From assembly GCF_032229285.1 (NCBI RefSeq), contig NZ_CP135084.1, forward strand, positions 1,922,001 through 1,986,000: a DNA stretch of 64,000 nucleotides, given 5' to 3'. Every line of letters starts with the position of its first letter. The first letter of the stretch is position 1. Below are positions 1 through 9,296 of this stretch, in pieces. The notes below the pieces were generated by a model, which saw nothing but the letters and a program-made list of their open reading frames with translations, was not told the origin of the DNA and ran no database searches. The position numbers and the translations under genes are program-made. This DNA is from Rheinheimera sp. MMS21-TC3. Its GTDB lineage: Bacteria; Pseudomonadota; Gammaproteobacteria; Enterobacterales; Alteromonadaceae.

Positions 1-1884
1 ATTTTACGTTTAATTGAAGAAGAATCAATTAAAGATAATACAAGCCAGATCCATGCTCAAGTTCCGGTTGCGGTTGCCACTTATTTAATGAACGAAAAAC
101 GTGAAGCGGTTAGGCGCATTGAAAAGCGGCAAGGAATTCGTATCTTTGTTATTCCGAACGAGCATTTAGAAACGCCAAACCATGAAGTGCTGCGAATTCG
201 AATTGATGAAGAAATCGAAGATGTAAGTTACAACATGGTTAAAGCTCCTGATTCAACCACTAACCTATATCAACCTGCATCAGATGCCGTAAAAGAAAAG
301 CCCGCTATTTCAGCCATTAATATAGCTAATAGCACGCCACCTCCGCCGGCAAAACAACCTGTATCAACAGAGAATACACAACCTAGCCTATGGCAGAAAA
401 TTGCTAATTGGTTTAATAAACTCGTTTCTAGCGATACAGCAAAACAAGAGCCAGCTACAGAAACTAAACCCGCTAATAATCGTCAACAAGCGAATAAAGG
501 CCGGCCATCTAATCGTGATAATCAACGAGATAAACCGCGGGAAAACGTACGGGAGAATAACCGTCGTCGTAACAATAAATCGCGTAATCGCAATGAAAGT
601 GAGGAAGTTACAGCTACAGCGGTAAAAGATACAGCACCAACACAGCGTCCGGAGCGACAAACTCGCAGTCAGCAAGACTCGCGTCCAGCACGTAATAATG
701 TTGAAACTAAAGCGCCTAACCCAGCTCCTGTTACTAAACCTGCAGTCACTGAAACAGCAGCTGCACCACAAAAAGTAGCAGAGCGCCGTCAACGTCGTAA
801 TGCGCGTAAACCGGTACGTTTAGAACAGGCCGAAAAGTCTGTTGTAACACCAGCCATAGTTGCTTCTACTGAGACAGCTGCTAATACAGCGCCTTTAAAT
901 GAAGAGCTCACTCAAGCCAACACTAAAGTAGAGCAAGCTGTTGACAACAAAACTACAGTTGATGTTAGTACAGAGCCTACTTCTGTAGATACAACAGTAA
1001 ACACTGCTGCAGTTGAAGCAGTTAATATAGAAGCTGAATCTACCGAGGCTACAACAGAACCTCGTGGCCGTAATCGCCGTTCTCCACGTCATTTACGTGC
1101 TGCTGGTCAAAAGCGTAAAAAAGAGCAAGAGCAAAATGAAACTACCACTAATGCTAATAATGCTACTGATCAAGCTTCAGAGCCTGCAGTTGAGCCAAGC
1201 CTAGATAAAGCGGTTACTACTAAAGAAACTCCAGCAGAAACTAATCCAGTATTAATTGATCCTATTAATACTGAAAGCGTAGCAGCTGAAAACCCAGCAA
1301 CCAATAACGTAGAAACCGAAAGCTTGGCAACTGAAAGCGCAGAAATTGAAAGCAGCGATAAAGTGACTAAGCCTCGTGGACGTCGTAAAGCACCGGCTAA
1401 ACAAGATCCTGAAGCTAGTATTGAGCCTGTTGTCACTGCGGTAAGTCCAGAAGCTTTAACTGAAAGCAGTGAAAATATAACTGCTGAAGTCAAAGCTGAA
1501 TTAGCACCGGCGGTTAATACTAAAACAGCTGAGCCTGCTAAGTCAGAGCCTACAGTTACAACTCCTGCTGTAACCGCTAAAACAGAAGCGGCTACAGCAT
1601 CAGATGAAGCCGTTAAAGCTGATAGTAATATGACTGAAGCAACAGCTAAACCTGCAGCAAAAGCCGCTACAAGTCGCTATGCGCAAATGGTAGTAGCTAC
1701 CATGACTAAAGCTGTTGCTGAAGAGTCAGAACCTACGCCAGAAAAGCTAGCTCCAGAAGCTAAACCGGCTGTAGAGCGCCCTGTTGTTGCTAGTTCGCAA
1801 CGACAAGCAGGCTCAGCTTTTGCCCGTCAAGTAGTAACAGCGCCGATGACAAAAGCATCGACTAAAGATGACGAAGCAAACTAA
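1..1884 (+). CDS. rne: Ribonuclease E, C-terminal part (5' end outside window)
   Basis: This is the 3' part of the endonuclease that starts mRNA decay and scaffolds the degradosome. The frame is open from base 1 and begins in the end of the catalytic half (ILRLIEEESIKDN, then PVAVATYLMNEKR). After about residue 75 it becomes a low-complexity, Ala/Thr/Glu/Pro-rich disordered tail, as in the family. An amphipathic helix (PSLWQKIANWFNKLVSS, nt 382-432) matches the position of the membrane-targeting segment. Two Arg-rich blocks follow (about nt 470-600, and RSPRHLRAAGQKRKK at about 1075-1122); these correspond to RNA- and helicase-binding regions in E. coli RNase E. The extreme C-terminus carries APMTKA, similar to the PNPase-binding end, preceded by a second copy-like VATMTKA. 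Identity is certain; the partner-binding assignments are by analogy. Confidence 0.96.
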   Translation: MLRLIEEESIKDNTSQIHAQVPVAVATYLMNEKREAVRRIEKRQGIRIFVIPNEHLETPNHEVLRIRIDEEIEDVSYNMVKAPDSTTNLYQPASDAVKEKPAISAINIANSTPPPPAKQPVSTENTQPSLWQKIANWFNKLVSSDTAKQEPATETKPANNRQQANKGRPSNRDNQRDKPRENVRENNRRRNNKSRNRNESEEVTATAVKDTAPTQRPERQTRSQQDSRPARNNVETKAPNPAPVTKPAVTETAAAPQKVAERRQRRNARKPVRLEQAEKSVVTPAIVASTETAANTAPLNEELTQANTKVEQAVDNKTTVDVSTEPTSVDTTVNTAAVEAVNIEAESTEATTEPRGRNRRSPRHLRAAGQKRKKEQEQNETTTNANNATDQASEPAVEPSLDKAVTTKETPAETNPVLIDPINTESVAAENPATNNVETESLATESAEIESSDKVTKPRGRRKAPAKQDPEASIEPVVTAVSPEALTESSENITAEVKAELAPAVNTKTAEPAKSEPTVTTPAVTAKTEAATASDEAVKADSNMTEATAKPAAKAATSRYAQMVVATMTKAVAEESEPTPEKLAPEAKPAVERPVVASSQRQAGSAFARQVVTAPMTKASTKDDEAN

Positions 1885-1921
1885 GCTAATGTAATTGCTC
1901 TATTAGTCTAAACCTTAAATT

Positions 1922-1952
1922 AAAAAGCCAGTTGAAATAACTGGCTTTTTTT
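1922..1952 (+). terminator. Rho-independent terminator after rne
   Basis: The stem AAAAAGCCAGTT / AACTGGCTTTTT has a short GAAAT loop and a run of seven T. It lies 38 bases after the rne stop. Confidence 0.9.
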
Positions 1953-1956
1953 ATGG

Positions 1957-1972
1957 CTTGACCAATGTCAAG
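1957..1972. promoter_or_regulatory. Small inverted repeat upstream of acs
   Basis: CTTGAC-CAAT-GTCAAG is a perfect 6-bp inverted repeat in the 225-bp rne-acs gap. It could be an operator half-site pair or chance. No matching regulator is encoded nearby. Confidence 0.2.
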
Positions 1973-2109
1973 TAAAGTCATAACGTTAATAACTTCAGTA
2001 TCATTAGCGGCATCTAACTAAGTTAGCTAAACTGAGATCGCATCTATTATTGCTTCATAGCATAGTTAACTAGATCCCAGAATAATATTAAAAATTTACA
2101 GGGGAAGTT

Positions 2110-4065
2110 ATGTCCGATCCAACTCTTTATCCCGTTCCTGCTGCTGCAGCTAAACGCTCACTCTTAACTAACCAACAATATGAGCAAATGTATCAACAAT
2201 CTATTACAGCACCAGAGCAATTCTGGGCTGAGCATGGTAAGCGAATAGATTGGTTTAAACCTTATACCCAAGTGAAAAACACTTGCTATGAACCGGGTAA
2301 GGTTAATATTGAATGGTTTAAAGATGGTATATTAAATGCCAGTTATAATTGTTTAGATCGTCATTTACCACAACGCGCTAATCAAATAGCATATTTTTGG
2401 GAACCTGACTCACCAGACGCGGCTAAGTCAATTACCTATGCCGAATTACACCAACAAGTGTGTCAATTAGCCAACGCTATGAAACAACTAGGCGTAACTA
2501 AAGGTGACCGGATAACTATTTACTTACCTATGATTATTGAAGCTGTTGTAGCCCTATTAGCTTGTGCCCGTCTTGGTGCCGTTCATTCAGTTGTATTTGC
2601 TGGTTTTTCACCCGATGCTTTAGGTAGTCGTATTTTTGACTGTGATTCCAAGCTAGTTATAACGGCTGATCAAGCGTTACGCGGCAGCCGCGTAACCCAT
2701 TTAAAACAAAATGTTGATGTTGCTATTGATCATTTGGCTGAAAAATCACCGGTTAAAAACATTATTGTGGTTAAACATGTAGGGCAAGATCTTGCTATGC
2801 AAGCCAATCGCGATCTTTGGTACCACGAGCTTATTGCTAAGCAAAGCACAGACTGCCCTGCAGAGCCCATGCAGGCAGAAGATCCACTATTTATTTTATA
2901 TACCTCGGGTTCTACTGGCACGCCTAAAGGAGTAGTACATACCACAGGTGGCTATATGGTGTATGCAGCAATGACTCATGAATATGTTTTTGATTACCAT
3001 GATCAAGATGTTTATTGGTGTGCTGCTGATGTTGGCTGGGTAACCGGTCATACTTATATTATTTATGGTCCTTTAGCTAATGGTGCAACCAGCGTATTAT
3101 TTGAAGGCGTGCCAAATTACCCTAGCGTAAAACGCATGGCACAAATTGTTGATAAATATAAGGTGAATATTCTCTACACGGCACCTACTGCCATCAGAGC
3201 TTTAATGGCACATGGCTCAGCACCTACTGACAGCGCAGACTTAAGTTCATTACGTACCTTGGGCAGTGTGGGTGAGCCTATCAACCCAGAAGCATGGACT
3301 TGGTATCATCACAACTTTGGTAAAGATACTTGCCCTATAGTTGATACTTGGTGGCAAACTGAAACCGGTGGCATTCTTATTTCTCCTCTGCCAGGTTGTA
3401 CTGAGCTAAAACCTGGCTCTGCAACACGCCCTTTCTTTGGTATTGTTCCAGCAATAGTGGATAACGAAGGCAATGAATTAACGGGTGTCGCTGAAGGTAA
3501 TTTGATTATCAAAACCAGTTGGCCTGGCCAAATGCGTACCGTATATGGTGACCATGCGCGGTTTGAGCAAACCTATTTTGGCACTTATCCTGGAGCCTAT
3601 TTTACAGGAGATGGGGCTAAACGTGATAAGGATGGATATTATTGGATAACAGGCCGAGTTGATGATGTGCTTAATATATCAGGACACCGCTTAGGTACGG
3701 CAGAAATAGAAAGTTGTTTAGTTGCACACCCTGCAGTTGCCGAAGCCGCTGTTGTAGGTTATTACCATGATATTAAAGGGCAAGGAATCTATGTTTATGT
3801 CACACCTAGACTAGGTGTGACACCAAGTGATGACTTAACTACAGAGTTACGTAACTTGGTAAGAACAGAAATATCAGCTATTGCCACACCTGATTTAATT
3901 CAATGGGCGCCAACTGGTTTACCCAAAACGCGCTCGGGAAAAATTATGCGCCGCATACTACGCAAAATTTCCGCTAACGAGCATGACCAATTGGGCGATA
4001 TTTCAACTCTAGCCGATCCTTCTGTTGTTGAGCAGTTAATTAACAACAGATTAAACCGAAAATAA
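2110..4065 (+). CDS. acs: Acetyl-coenzyme A synthetase
   Basis: This cytoplasmic enzyme activates acetate to acetyl-CoA through acetyl-AMP, feeding the TCA and glyoxylate pathways. The 651 residues match the usual length (about 652). Visible motifs are the N-terminal ACAS segment ([17 protein letters not shown]), the AMP-binding loop [11 protein letters not shown] at about residue 264, WWQTETGG, and the C-terminal [11 protein letters not shown]. In that last motif Lys611 is the catalytic lysine, which protein acetyltransferases silence by acetylation in related enzymes. A GGGGAAG ribosome site sits just before the ATG. The gene stands alone between the rne terminator and a hairpin shared with the next, convergent gene. 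Other acyl-CoA synthetases are less likely because the Trp and acetate-pocket context is typical of Acs. Confidence 0.97.
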   Translation: MSDPTLYPVPAAAAKRSLLTNQQYEQMYQQSITAPEQFWAEHGKRIDWFKPYTQVKNTCYEPGKVNIEWFKDGILNASYNCLDRHLPQRANQIAYFWEPDSPDAAKSITYAELHQQVCQLANAMKQLGVTKGDRITIYLPMIIEAVVALLACARLGAVHSVVFAGFSPDALGSRIFDCDSKLVITADQALRGSRVTHLKQNVDVAIDHLAEKSPVKNIIVVKHVGQDLAMQANRDLWYHELIAKQSTDCPAEPMQAEDPLFILYTSGSTGTPKGVVHTTGGYMVYAAMTHEYVFDYHDQDVYWCAADVGWVTGHTYIIYGPLANGATSVLFEGVPNYPSVKRMAQIVDKYKVNILYTAPTAIRALMAHGSAPTDSADLSSLRTLGSVGEPINPEAWTWYHHNFGKDTCPIVDTWWQTETGGILISPLPGCTELKPGSATRPFFGIVPAIVDNEGNELTGVAEGNLIIKTSWPGQMRTVYGDHARFEQTYFGTYPGAYFTGDGAKRDKDGYYWITGRVDDVLNISGHRLGTAEIESCLVAHPAVAEAAVVGYYHDIKGQGIYVYVTPRLGVTPSDDLTTELRNLVRTEISAIATPDLIQWAPTGLPKTRSGKIMRRILRKISANEHDQLGDISTLADPSVVEQLINNRLNRK

Positions 4066-4102
4066 ACCCTACCAACTTTAAGCTTAACTTAGCTCGATAA
4101 TG

Positions 4103-4140
4103 ACAGCAGTAACCTTAGCAAAACCCAAGGTTACTGCTGT
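4103..4140. terminator. Hairpin between convergent acs and SGNH gene
   Basis: A perfect 14-bp stem (ACAGCAGTAACCTT / AAGGTTACTGCTGT) with a 10-base loop. It ends inside the stop codon of the minus-strand gene. There is no long T run on either strand, so it may terminate weakly or act as an mRNA 3' stabiliser. Confidence 0.6.
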
Positions 4141-4937
4141 TAATAATCACAAGCTGTAAATTGCTGTAAAGTACTAAAAGCAATTTGGCCTAATTGAGTT
4201 TGCAACGACTTAGATAAATCAATTTCCGGGATATAAGCTAACTTGTCTGCATCTTTACCACTAATTATTTGATAAAAAGCTAAAGCAGTTAAGACAGTGC
4301 CAGCAAGCGACGCATGATTACCATCAGTATAAAAACTAATATCTGGCATAGCTGGTATGGCATGATCCCATATCGGCCCTATAGGAGCCACGCAAGAGGC
4401 CGTAAGACTTGCAATATCACGATGCAAAAGATAAACCCGCATTCCCTCTTCAATATTCCCTTCTCGTGGATGCTCTGGAAAAAGAATAGGCGTAGCTTTA
4501 TTTTCCTTACTAAGCGTTACCCAGTATTCTGCTGCTATTGTCGAATAAGTATATTTACCCGTGGTTGAGTATTTCTGTGCTTGCCAAATAATATGACTCC
4601 AATTTTTAGACTCAACCATTTTTTTTGTAACATTATCATCCATCCGTGAGTCAAGGTAGCCGACTCCTGGAGCAAGTGTGGCAACAGAAGATTTTCCCGT
4701 TCCTTTCTCTAACATTAACTTTAAAATCTTGGCTAAATTATTAGTACGAACATGGCTATTACCCACTAACAAAACTTGATAGTTTTCTAGATTGCGGTTA
4801 TCAGGTATTGGTAAATCATTCATAACTGGCGGCGGTTTAATAATTGTAGTTTTATCCTCTGGTATACTCTTGCTATCACCACAAGCTGACAATAATAAAG
4901 CCAAAATCACCATAATAAAAAATATAAATCTAGACAT
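4140..4937 (-). CDS. Predicted SGNH-like lipoprotein, function unknown
   Basis: A 265-residue protein with a lipoprotein signal (LALLLSAC, Cys19), so it is probably anchored to a membrane facing the periplasm. The mature part shows VLLVGNSH at about 57-62, which resembles the GDS block I of SGNH/GDSL hydrolases with Ser61 as possible nucleophile. DGNHASLAG near residue 207 resembles block V (DxxH). This layout resembles DUF4886-type SGNH proteins. The substrate cannot be told from sequence; esters or acyl groups on polysaccharide are possible. The gene is monocistronic with a 311-bp upstream gap. Replacement of the usual GDS by GNS leaves catalytic activity uncertain. Confidence 0.65.
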   Translation of the reverse strand: MSRFIFFIMVILALLLSACGDSKSIPEDKTTIIKPPPVMNDLPIPDNRNLENYQVLLVGNSHVRTNNLAKILKLMLEKGTGKSSVATLAPGVGYLDSRMDDNVTKKMVESKNWSHIIWQAQKYSTTGKYTYSTIAAEYWVTLSKENKATPILFPEHPREGNIEEGMRVYLLHRDIASLTASCVAPIGPIWDHAIPAMPDISFYTDGNHASLAGTVLTALAFYQIISGKDADKLAYIPEIDLSKSLQTQLGQIAFSTLQQFTACDY

Positions 4938-5210
4938 AATTATTTCCCTATAAAATAGACTTTATTTATAACAGTAAAGCTTAGCGATACAAGTACAACA
5001 CTATAAAAAAAACATTATTTAATTAATTCATTACATTTAGTTACAGCTGTAATAATAACAGGCCAGTCCAAGCTGCGCTTGCCAGTTAAGTAGTAGCAGA
5101 ACCTGAGTTACATATATACAGTATTAATTATCTATAACAAAAATAGGCATAACATCTGCCATAGCTCAGTAACGGTTAAACTGTAGTTCTAGCATTATTT
5201 TACAGGCATA
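4938..5210. other. Intergenic stretch upstream of the SGNH gene
   Basis: An AT-rich gap of about 270 bases between the SGNH gene and the efp terminator. It should contain the promoter of the minus-strand SGNH gene. I see no convincing -35/-10 pair, RNA gene or small ORF with a ribosome site. Confidence 0.4.
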
Positions 5211-5236
5211 AAAAAAGGCGCCTAAGCGCCTTTTTT
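5211..5236. terminator. Bidirectional terminator after efp
   Basis: Stem GGCGC / GCGCC with loop CTAA, flanked by A6 and T6, so it works as an intrinsic terminator on both strands. It lies 13 bases beyond the efp stop. Confidence 0.9.
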
Positions 5237-5248
5237 AGTGTATTAAAT

Positions 5249-5806
5249 TTATTTAGCACGGCCGCGGTATTCGTCGGTGCGGGTGTCAATTTCAATCTTG
5301 TCACCTTCTTTTACGAATTCTGGTACCATAATTTCAAAACCAGTTTCTATTTTGGCTGGTTTCATTACTTTTCCTGAGGTATCACCACGCGCTGCTGGCT
5401 CGGTGTACGTTACTTCACGTACCACAATTGTTGGTAAATCAACAGAGATTGGCCGCTCGTTATAAAATACTACTGAACATTCCATGCCATCAACTAGGTA
5501 TTTTAACGCTTCTGTCATATTTTCAGCTTCAACTTCAAACTGATTATATTCTTCGTCCATAAATACATACATAGGATCAGCAAAGTAAGAATAAGTGACT
5601 TCTTTGGTTTCTAAAAGTACTTGTTCAAACTTATCATCAGCACGGTATACGGTTTCCATACCTTGGTTTGTTAATAAGTTTTTCATTTTCATTTTAACAA
5701 CGGCAGCGTTACGGCCTGATTTATTAAACTCGGCTTTTAAAATTACCATTGCATCTGCACCAACCATTATTACCTGGCCAGCACGTAGTTCTTGAGCTGT
5801 TTTCAT
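5249..5806 (-). CDS. efp: Elongation factor P (EarP-type, Arg32)
   Basis: A translation factor that binds between the P and E sites and rescues ribosomes stalled on polyproline. It has the three beta-barrel domains of EF-P, with C-terminal signature [13 protein letters not shown]. The tip loop reads KSGRNAAVV. Starting at the second of two adjacent ATG codons puts this arginine at position 32, as in Pseudomonas EF-P. That residue is rhamnosylated by EarP, whereas E. coli-type EF-P has a lysine there. The gene for the modifying enzyme is immediately upstream (21-base gap), so substrate and enzyme are co-transcribed. The tandem ATGATG leaves a one-codon ambiguity of start. Confidence 0.96.
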   Translation of the reverse strand: MKTAQELRAGQVIMVGADAMVILKAEFNKSGRNAAVVKMKMKNLLTNQGMETVYRADDKFEQVLLETKEVTYSYFADPMYVFMDEEYNQFEVEAENMTEALKYLVDGMECSVVFYNERPISVDLPTIVVREVTYTEPAARGDTSGKVMKPAKIETGFEIMVPEFVKEGDKIEIDTRTDEYRGRAK

Positions 5807-5827
5807 CATGATTTTAATATCTTCTTG

Positions 5828-7009
5828 TTAGCGAAAATTTCGGGTTATTATAAATTTTTTTTCAACAAAGTGCACGAGGTTGTGTGCAAGATCACCGTTG
5901 AGGTTCAATTGTTGTTGCCAGTTAATATTATAACCTGCTATTTCAGGTAAAATATCAATAAAATCAAGCCATACCTTAACTAAAGGCTGTTGAGTATTCC
6001 AGGCCATATACATGTTTTGCAGTTTTTCTTTTACACTATTTGTCATATTTGAACAGTAAAGTTGTAAAAAAGACTGTAGTTTTATTAAGTGGGCATCTTC
6101 TTGCTGGCGATAAATTTGCCAAACAAAGGGCTTATTTGCCCAATGAGCTCTAATAATAGAGTCTTCACCACGAACAAAGTTAATATCACAGGCCCACAAT
6201 AAATAGTCATAATCGTCTTGCGCTAAAAAAGGTAAAATAACTAAAGACAAATTACCTATTTTACACCGCTTATGCTTAGCTTGATTACTATTTAAGCTTG
6301 GTAAAATAGACGCGACTTGATCCGCCAACTTACCTTCAGGAATAACACATAATATGGGTTTTGCATTTTGTTGCCAGCAATCGAGTAAATCAGCAAGCTG
6401 GTGATGATCGTAGGCAAATAACGATACTTTATACTGATACTGCTCAGGTTCAGTAATTAATAACTTTTGCCAAAAGGCCGCTTGCTGCTGTGGGTTATTA
6501 TTAAAAGCATCACGTTGCACAGCTAAATGTTGCTCTTGTAATAAACCGCCTGTTGCAGGGCTAAAACCAGGAAAAAAGAAGTATTTGTTAATGGCAAGCT
6601 GAGGCTGCGGTGAAGCTAAGCCATGGCAGCCCTCTACCCAAGCTTCAGCAGATAAATACTCTAGATTTAGCCATAAAGGTGGCATAGTTTCAGCGGCCAT
6701 CTTTAACTGATAAGGCTGTGGAATAGTACAAGCTAACGCCTCAATAACCACATCTGGGATCAGCACTTGTTGCCACTGGGTTTGTTCTGACCATAAACAA
6801 ATATTCACCCCATTAATCAGTTGCTGTTGAGCGGCAGTATCAACTTGTGGGCAAATGCGTTTAAAGCTAACTACATCATCAACCCATAAACGGACTTCTA
6901 GATTATATTCACTAGCAAGTTGTCGGCTTAGCCGCCAGCAAATACCGATGTCACCAAAATTATCAATTACGGCACAAAAAATATCCCATTTTAGTGCTTT
7001 AATCGTCAT
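5828..7009 (-). CDS. earP: EF-P arginine rhamnosyltransferase EarP
   Basis: Transfers rhamnose from dTDP-rhamnose to Arg32 of EF-P in the cytoplasm. The 393 residues match the family length, with a GT-B type fold. The N-terminal signature DNFGDIGICWRLSRQL (residues 16-31) carries the Asp needed for catalysis in studied EarP proteins. The C-terminal nucleotide-sugar site shows FVRGEDSIIRAHWANKPFVW, with the conserved Glu-Asp pair, followed by QQEDAHLIKL. It lies between a small membrane protein gene (14-base gap) and efp, in one minus-strand operon. The Arg-type EF-P next door supports the assignment independently. Confidence 0.95.
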   Translation of the reverse strand: MTIKALKWDIFCAVIDNFGDIGICWRLSRQLASEYNLEVRLWVDDVVSFKRICPQVDTAAQQQLINGVNICLWSEQTQWQQVLIPDVVIEALACTIPQPYQLKMAAETMPPLWLNLEYLSAEAWVEGCHGLASPQPQLAINKYFFFPGFSPATGGLLQEQHLAVQRDAFNNNPQQQAAFWQKLLITEPEQYQYKVSLFAYDHHQLADLLDCWQQNAKPILCVIPEGKLADQVASILPSLNSNQAKHKRCKIGNLSLVILPFLAQDDYDYLLWACDINFVRGEDSIIRAHWANKPFVWQIYRQQEDAHLIKLQSFLQLYCSNMTNSVKEKLQNMYMAWNTQQPLVKVWLDFIDILPEIAGYNINWQQQLNLNGDLAHNLVHFVEKKFIITRNFR

Positions 7010-7023
7010 ATTTCGCTATTCAC

Positions 7024-7395
7024 TTAAAAAAACAGGCTGCGGATTATACCTAATAATGCACGTAGCCCTATAAATATAATGGTAAAAACTAGCCCTGACA
7101 TAAAAAGAGCTAATAGGTATTTTCCAATAAGCTGAAGCCGATAGCTAACTTTAGCAATGAAGCCCAACTTTGGGTTAACTTGCGCTATAGGTTCAATAAA
7201 TAACAAGCTAATAAGGTAGGCCAGCAAGCTAAATAACCAAATAACTATACTGGTTAACTGCCATTGTTGTGCCAAATTAGCTTCAGCAACAGCGATTAAA
7301 TAAATAAAAGCTAAAAGCGCACTGATATTAATTAACAAGACTAGCCAACGAATTTTAGCTAACTTAACAGCCAGCTTATGATAAAAAGCGAGCAT
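7024..7395 (-). CDS. Small membrane protein of unknown function
   Basis: A 123-residue, very hydrophobic protein with about three predicted transmembrane helices (roughly residues 17-36, 48-67 and 88-115). Short basic loops (KLAVKLAKIRW, KVSYRLQLIGK) suggest cytoplasmic faces. No catalytic motif or known family was recognised. Its ATG overlaps the stop of the preceding gene (TAATG), which implies translational coupling. It lies 14 bases before earP, so it is expressed with the EF-P modification genes. Function unknown. Confidence 0.7.
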   Translation of the reverse strand: MLAFYHKLAVKLAKIRWLVLLINISALLAFIYLIAVAEANLAQQWQLTSIVIWLFSLLAYLISLLFIEPIAQVNPKLGFIAKVSYRLQLIGKYLLALFMSGLVFTIIFIGLRALLGIIRSLFF

Positions 7396-7922
7396 TAAAA
7401 TAGGCCTTGTTTAGCCAGTTTAGCTGGAAATAATGCAATTAAATCCGCATCATCGTGCTGCGCTGATATTAACCAAATTTGTTCAAAGGGTTGTGATAAA
7501 GGGACTTGTAATTTCGGATATAACAGTTTGATATCTTTAGTACTCCATAGCGGATTTAAGTTACGAATAACCAGCCATACACGTTCAGAATCATAAGTTT
7601 TAACTGACTTGTTATTTAGCAACCTATTTAAAGCGGTTAATAAGCGTGTTTCCGCCGGCGAATTAAGCAGCGCAATAAGCTCTTGTCGAGTGTTTTCATC
7701 TAGATCGCGACCTAAAATATGCATGGCTTCAACTTCACTGCCATATAAGTGAGCTATTTCTAAATCTAGCCTTTGCTCATTTAAATAACAGGATACATCG
7801 GGTTTAGCCGGCTCGTTATGCCAAATATGGCGCATTGTTAAACCCATTTTTTGCTCATATAAGCGCATAAATTGCTTAGCGGCTTGATGTTCAAGCCGGC
7901 GTTTTTCACTGTTAGCTGACAT
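7395..7922 (-). CDS. Uncharacterised 175-aa protein, possibly nuclease-like
   Basis: A soluble, mixed alpha/beta protein without signal peptide. The segment KPDVSCYLNEQRLDLEIAHLYG (about residues 39-60) has the spacing of a PD-(D/E)XK core: Pro-Asp, a beta hairpin, then Leu-Glu-Ile. The usual lysine after the Glu is missing, so a nuclease role is only a weak guess. Later beta strands (RVWLVIRNLNPLW, FEQIWLIS) are compatible with the same alpha/beta fold. It is the second gene of the operon ending in earP-efp, 8 bases after the rhodanese gene and overlapping the next start by one base. Confidence 0.6.
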   Translation of the reverse strand: MSANSEKRRLEHQAAKQFMRLYEQKMGLTMRHIWHNEPAKPDVSCYLNEQRLDLEIAHLYGSEVEAMHILGRDLDENTRQELIALLNSPAETRLLTALNRLLNNKSVKTYDSERVWLVIRNLNPLWSTKDIKLLYPKLQVPLSQPFEQIWLISAQHDDADLIALFPAKLAKQGLF

Positions 7923-7930
7923 AGTTTTAA

Positions 7931-8251
7931 CTATTTACTTTGCTTTAACTCTTCGTAACCGCCTTTATTAACAACATTGGTATAGCCCAATGATTCTAAG
8001 CTTTGTAAGGCTATACCTGCTCGGCGACCACTTTTACAATACACGTAAATTGTGGCATTTTTATCTGTAGTAATACTGGCAATATTATCTTCAATAACAT
8101 CAAAGGGGATATTAATTGCGTTAATAACATGGCCTGCTGCAAACTCTTCTGCTGTACGCACATCAAGCCAAATTTCCTGATCAGCTTGTTTATTTAATGT
8201 GCAACCAAACATAGTCAAAATTAACGCTAACACCAACAAGAGGTTTTTCAT
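7931..8251 (-). CDS. Rhodanese-like lipoprotein (PspE type)
   Basis: A 106-residue, single-domain rhodanese with a lipoprotein signal (LTMFGC, Cys17), placing it in the periplasm. The domain runs from EIWLDVRTAEEFAAGHV to the end. The active-site loop CKSGRRAG has its sulfur-accepting cysteine at residue 72. Proteins of this kind move sulfane sulfur or bind anions; the physiological donor is not evident. It is the first gene of the tight operon leading to earP-efp. The 95-base gap to the upstream LysE gene probably holds the operon promoter, although I see no clear consensus there. Confidence 0.85.
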   Translation of the reverse strand: MKNLLLVLALILTMFGCTLNKQADQEIWLDVRTAEEFAAGHVINAINIPFDVIEDNIASITTDKNATIYVYCKSGRRAGIALQSLESLGYTNVVNKGGYEELKQSK

Positions 8252-8346
8252 TGTTTATTCCTTAGTCTAAATATATTTTACTGCACTATAACATAAACCA
8301 AACTATGTCTAGCTAAGAGTTAAATCAGCTTAAAGCAGCCTTACTA

Positions 8347-8958
8347 TTAAAAGTAAAACTGCCTTAGTTCATTAAGAACCGGCAGTACAGATAATAATAA
8401 AATTAAAGCCATGCTTATATTAAATAAGCGTTGAAACAAGGGTTTAGTTAATACTTTACGTAATAAAGCACCACCAATTAACCATAAGCCGACACATGGA
8501 AAAGCAACCACTAAAAAAGCAGCAGTAATATAAATTACTTCTAGCCAATAAAGCCCCTCTAAAGTAGTAAAGGCTGCTATAGCGCCTGAGGCCATAACCC
8601 ACGCTTTGCCATTTATCCATTGGAATAATACCGCTTGATAAAAGTTTAATGGCTTACTTTTACCCTGCTCTATCCTTTCGGGCTTAGCACTAGCAATATG
8701 CCAAGCTAACCAGATTAAATATAAAACGCCTAACAATTTAATAATTTGATGCAGGTTTGGAAACTGCTCGAATACAATACCAAAACCAAGCCCTATTAAC
8801 AGCACCATTAACGGGAAGCCTAAACATATCCCTAGCAGATGTTGCATGCTGGCGCGTATGCCGTAATTCATGCCTGAAGACATAATCATTACGTTGTTAG
8901 GGCCAGGAGTAATAGTGGTAGAAAAAGCAAAAAGTAAAGCTGCCCAAAATACTGCCAT
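8347..8958 (-). CDS. LysE/RhtB-family amino-acid exporter
   Basis: A 203-residue inner-membrane protein with about six hydrophobic segments. It carries the family signature near the N-terminus (TTITPGPNNVMIMSSG) and the central stretch LGVLYLIWLAWHI. Members export amino acids or derivatives such as homoserine, threonine or leucine; the substrate here cannot be inferred. I chose the ATG at 8958, six bases after a CGAGG ribosome site, over an in-frame GTG two codons earlier. Likely a single-gene unit. Confidence 0.88.
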   Translation of the reverse strand: MAVFWAALLFAFSTTITPGPNNVMIMSSGMNYGIRASMQHLLGICLGFPLMVLLIGLGFGIVFEQFPNLHQIIKLLGVLYLIWLAWHIASAKPERIEQGKSKPLNFYQAVLFQWINGKAWVMASGAIAAFTTLEGLYWLEVIYITAAFLVVAFPCVGLWLIGGALLRKVLTKPLFQRLFNISMALILLLSVLPVLNELRQFYF

Positions 8959-9084
8959 ATACACCTCGGATAAATTTGTGTTTAAATTTAATAAAATAAC
9001 TCGATAATACTATAATTTTATAACATACTGATTTGCGTTAATTAAATTTAACGCTACGCTTAATAGACTATAAAAGGAGAATGT

Positions 9085-9279
9085 ATGAATAAAATTCTAG
9101 GCTTAGCCTTATTAGTTGCCGGCGTTATTTTACTGTATTTCGGCTATAACGAATATAACTCTATAGCCTCAGAAGCAACAGAGTTTGTAACAGGCAAACC
9201 CACTGATAATTCTATTTGGTTTTTAGTTGGTGGTGCTATTGCTGCCATTATTGGCATAGGTGCTTTATTAAAGAAGTAA
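9085..9279 (+). CDS. DUF3185-type membrane miniprotein
   Basis: A 64-residue protein with two transmembrane helices (about 4-22 and 43-61) joined by a polar loop containing SEATEFVTGKPTDNS. It resembles the DUF3185 family of short membrane proteins. A good ribosome site (AAAAGGAGAA) precedes the ATG, and a strong terminator follows within 20 bases, so this is a real monocistronic gene. Function unknown. Confidence 0.82.
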   Translation: MNKILGLALLVAGVILLYFGYNEYNSIASEATEFVTGKPTDNSIWFLVGGAIAAIIGIGALLKK

Positions 9280-9296
9280 CATTTATATAAATCATT

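Noticed and set aside
388..1493. Cys/Ser-rich minus-strand frames inside rne
   Set aside because: They are shadows of the low-complexity RNase E tail with biased composition and no ribosome sites.
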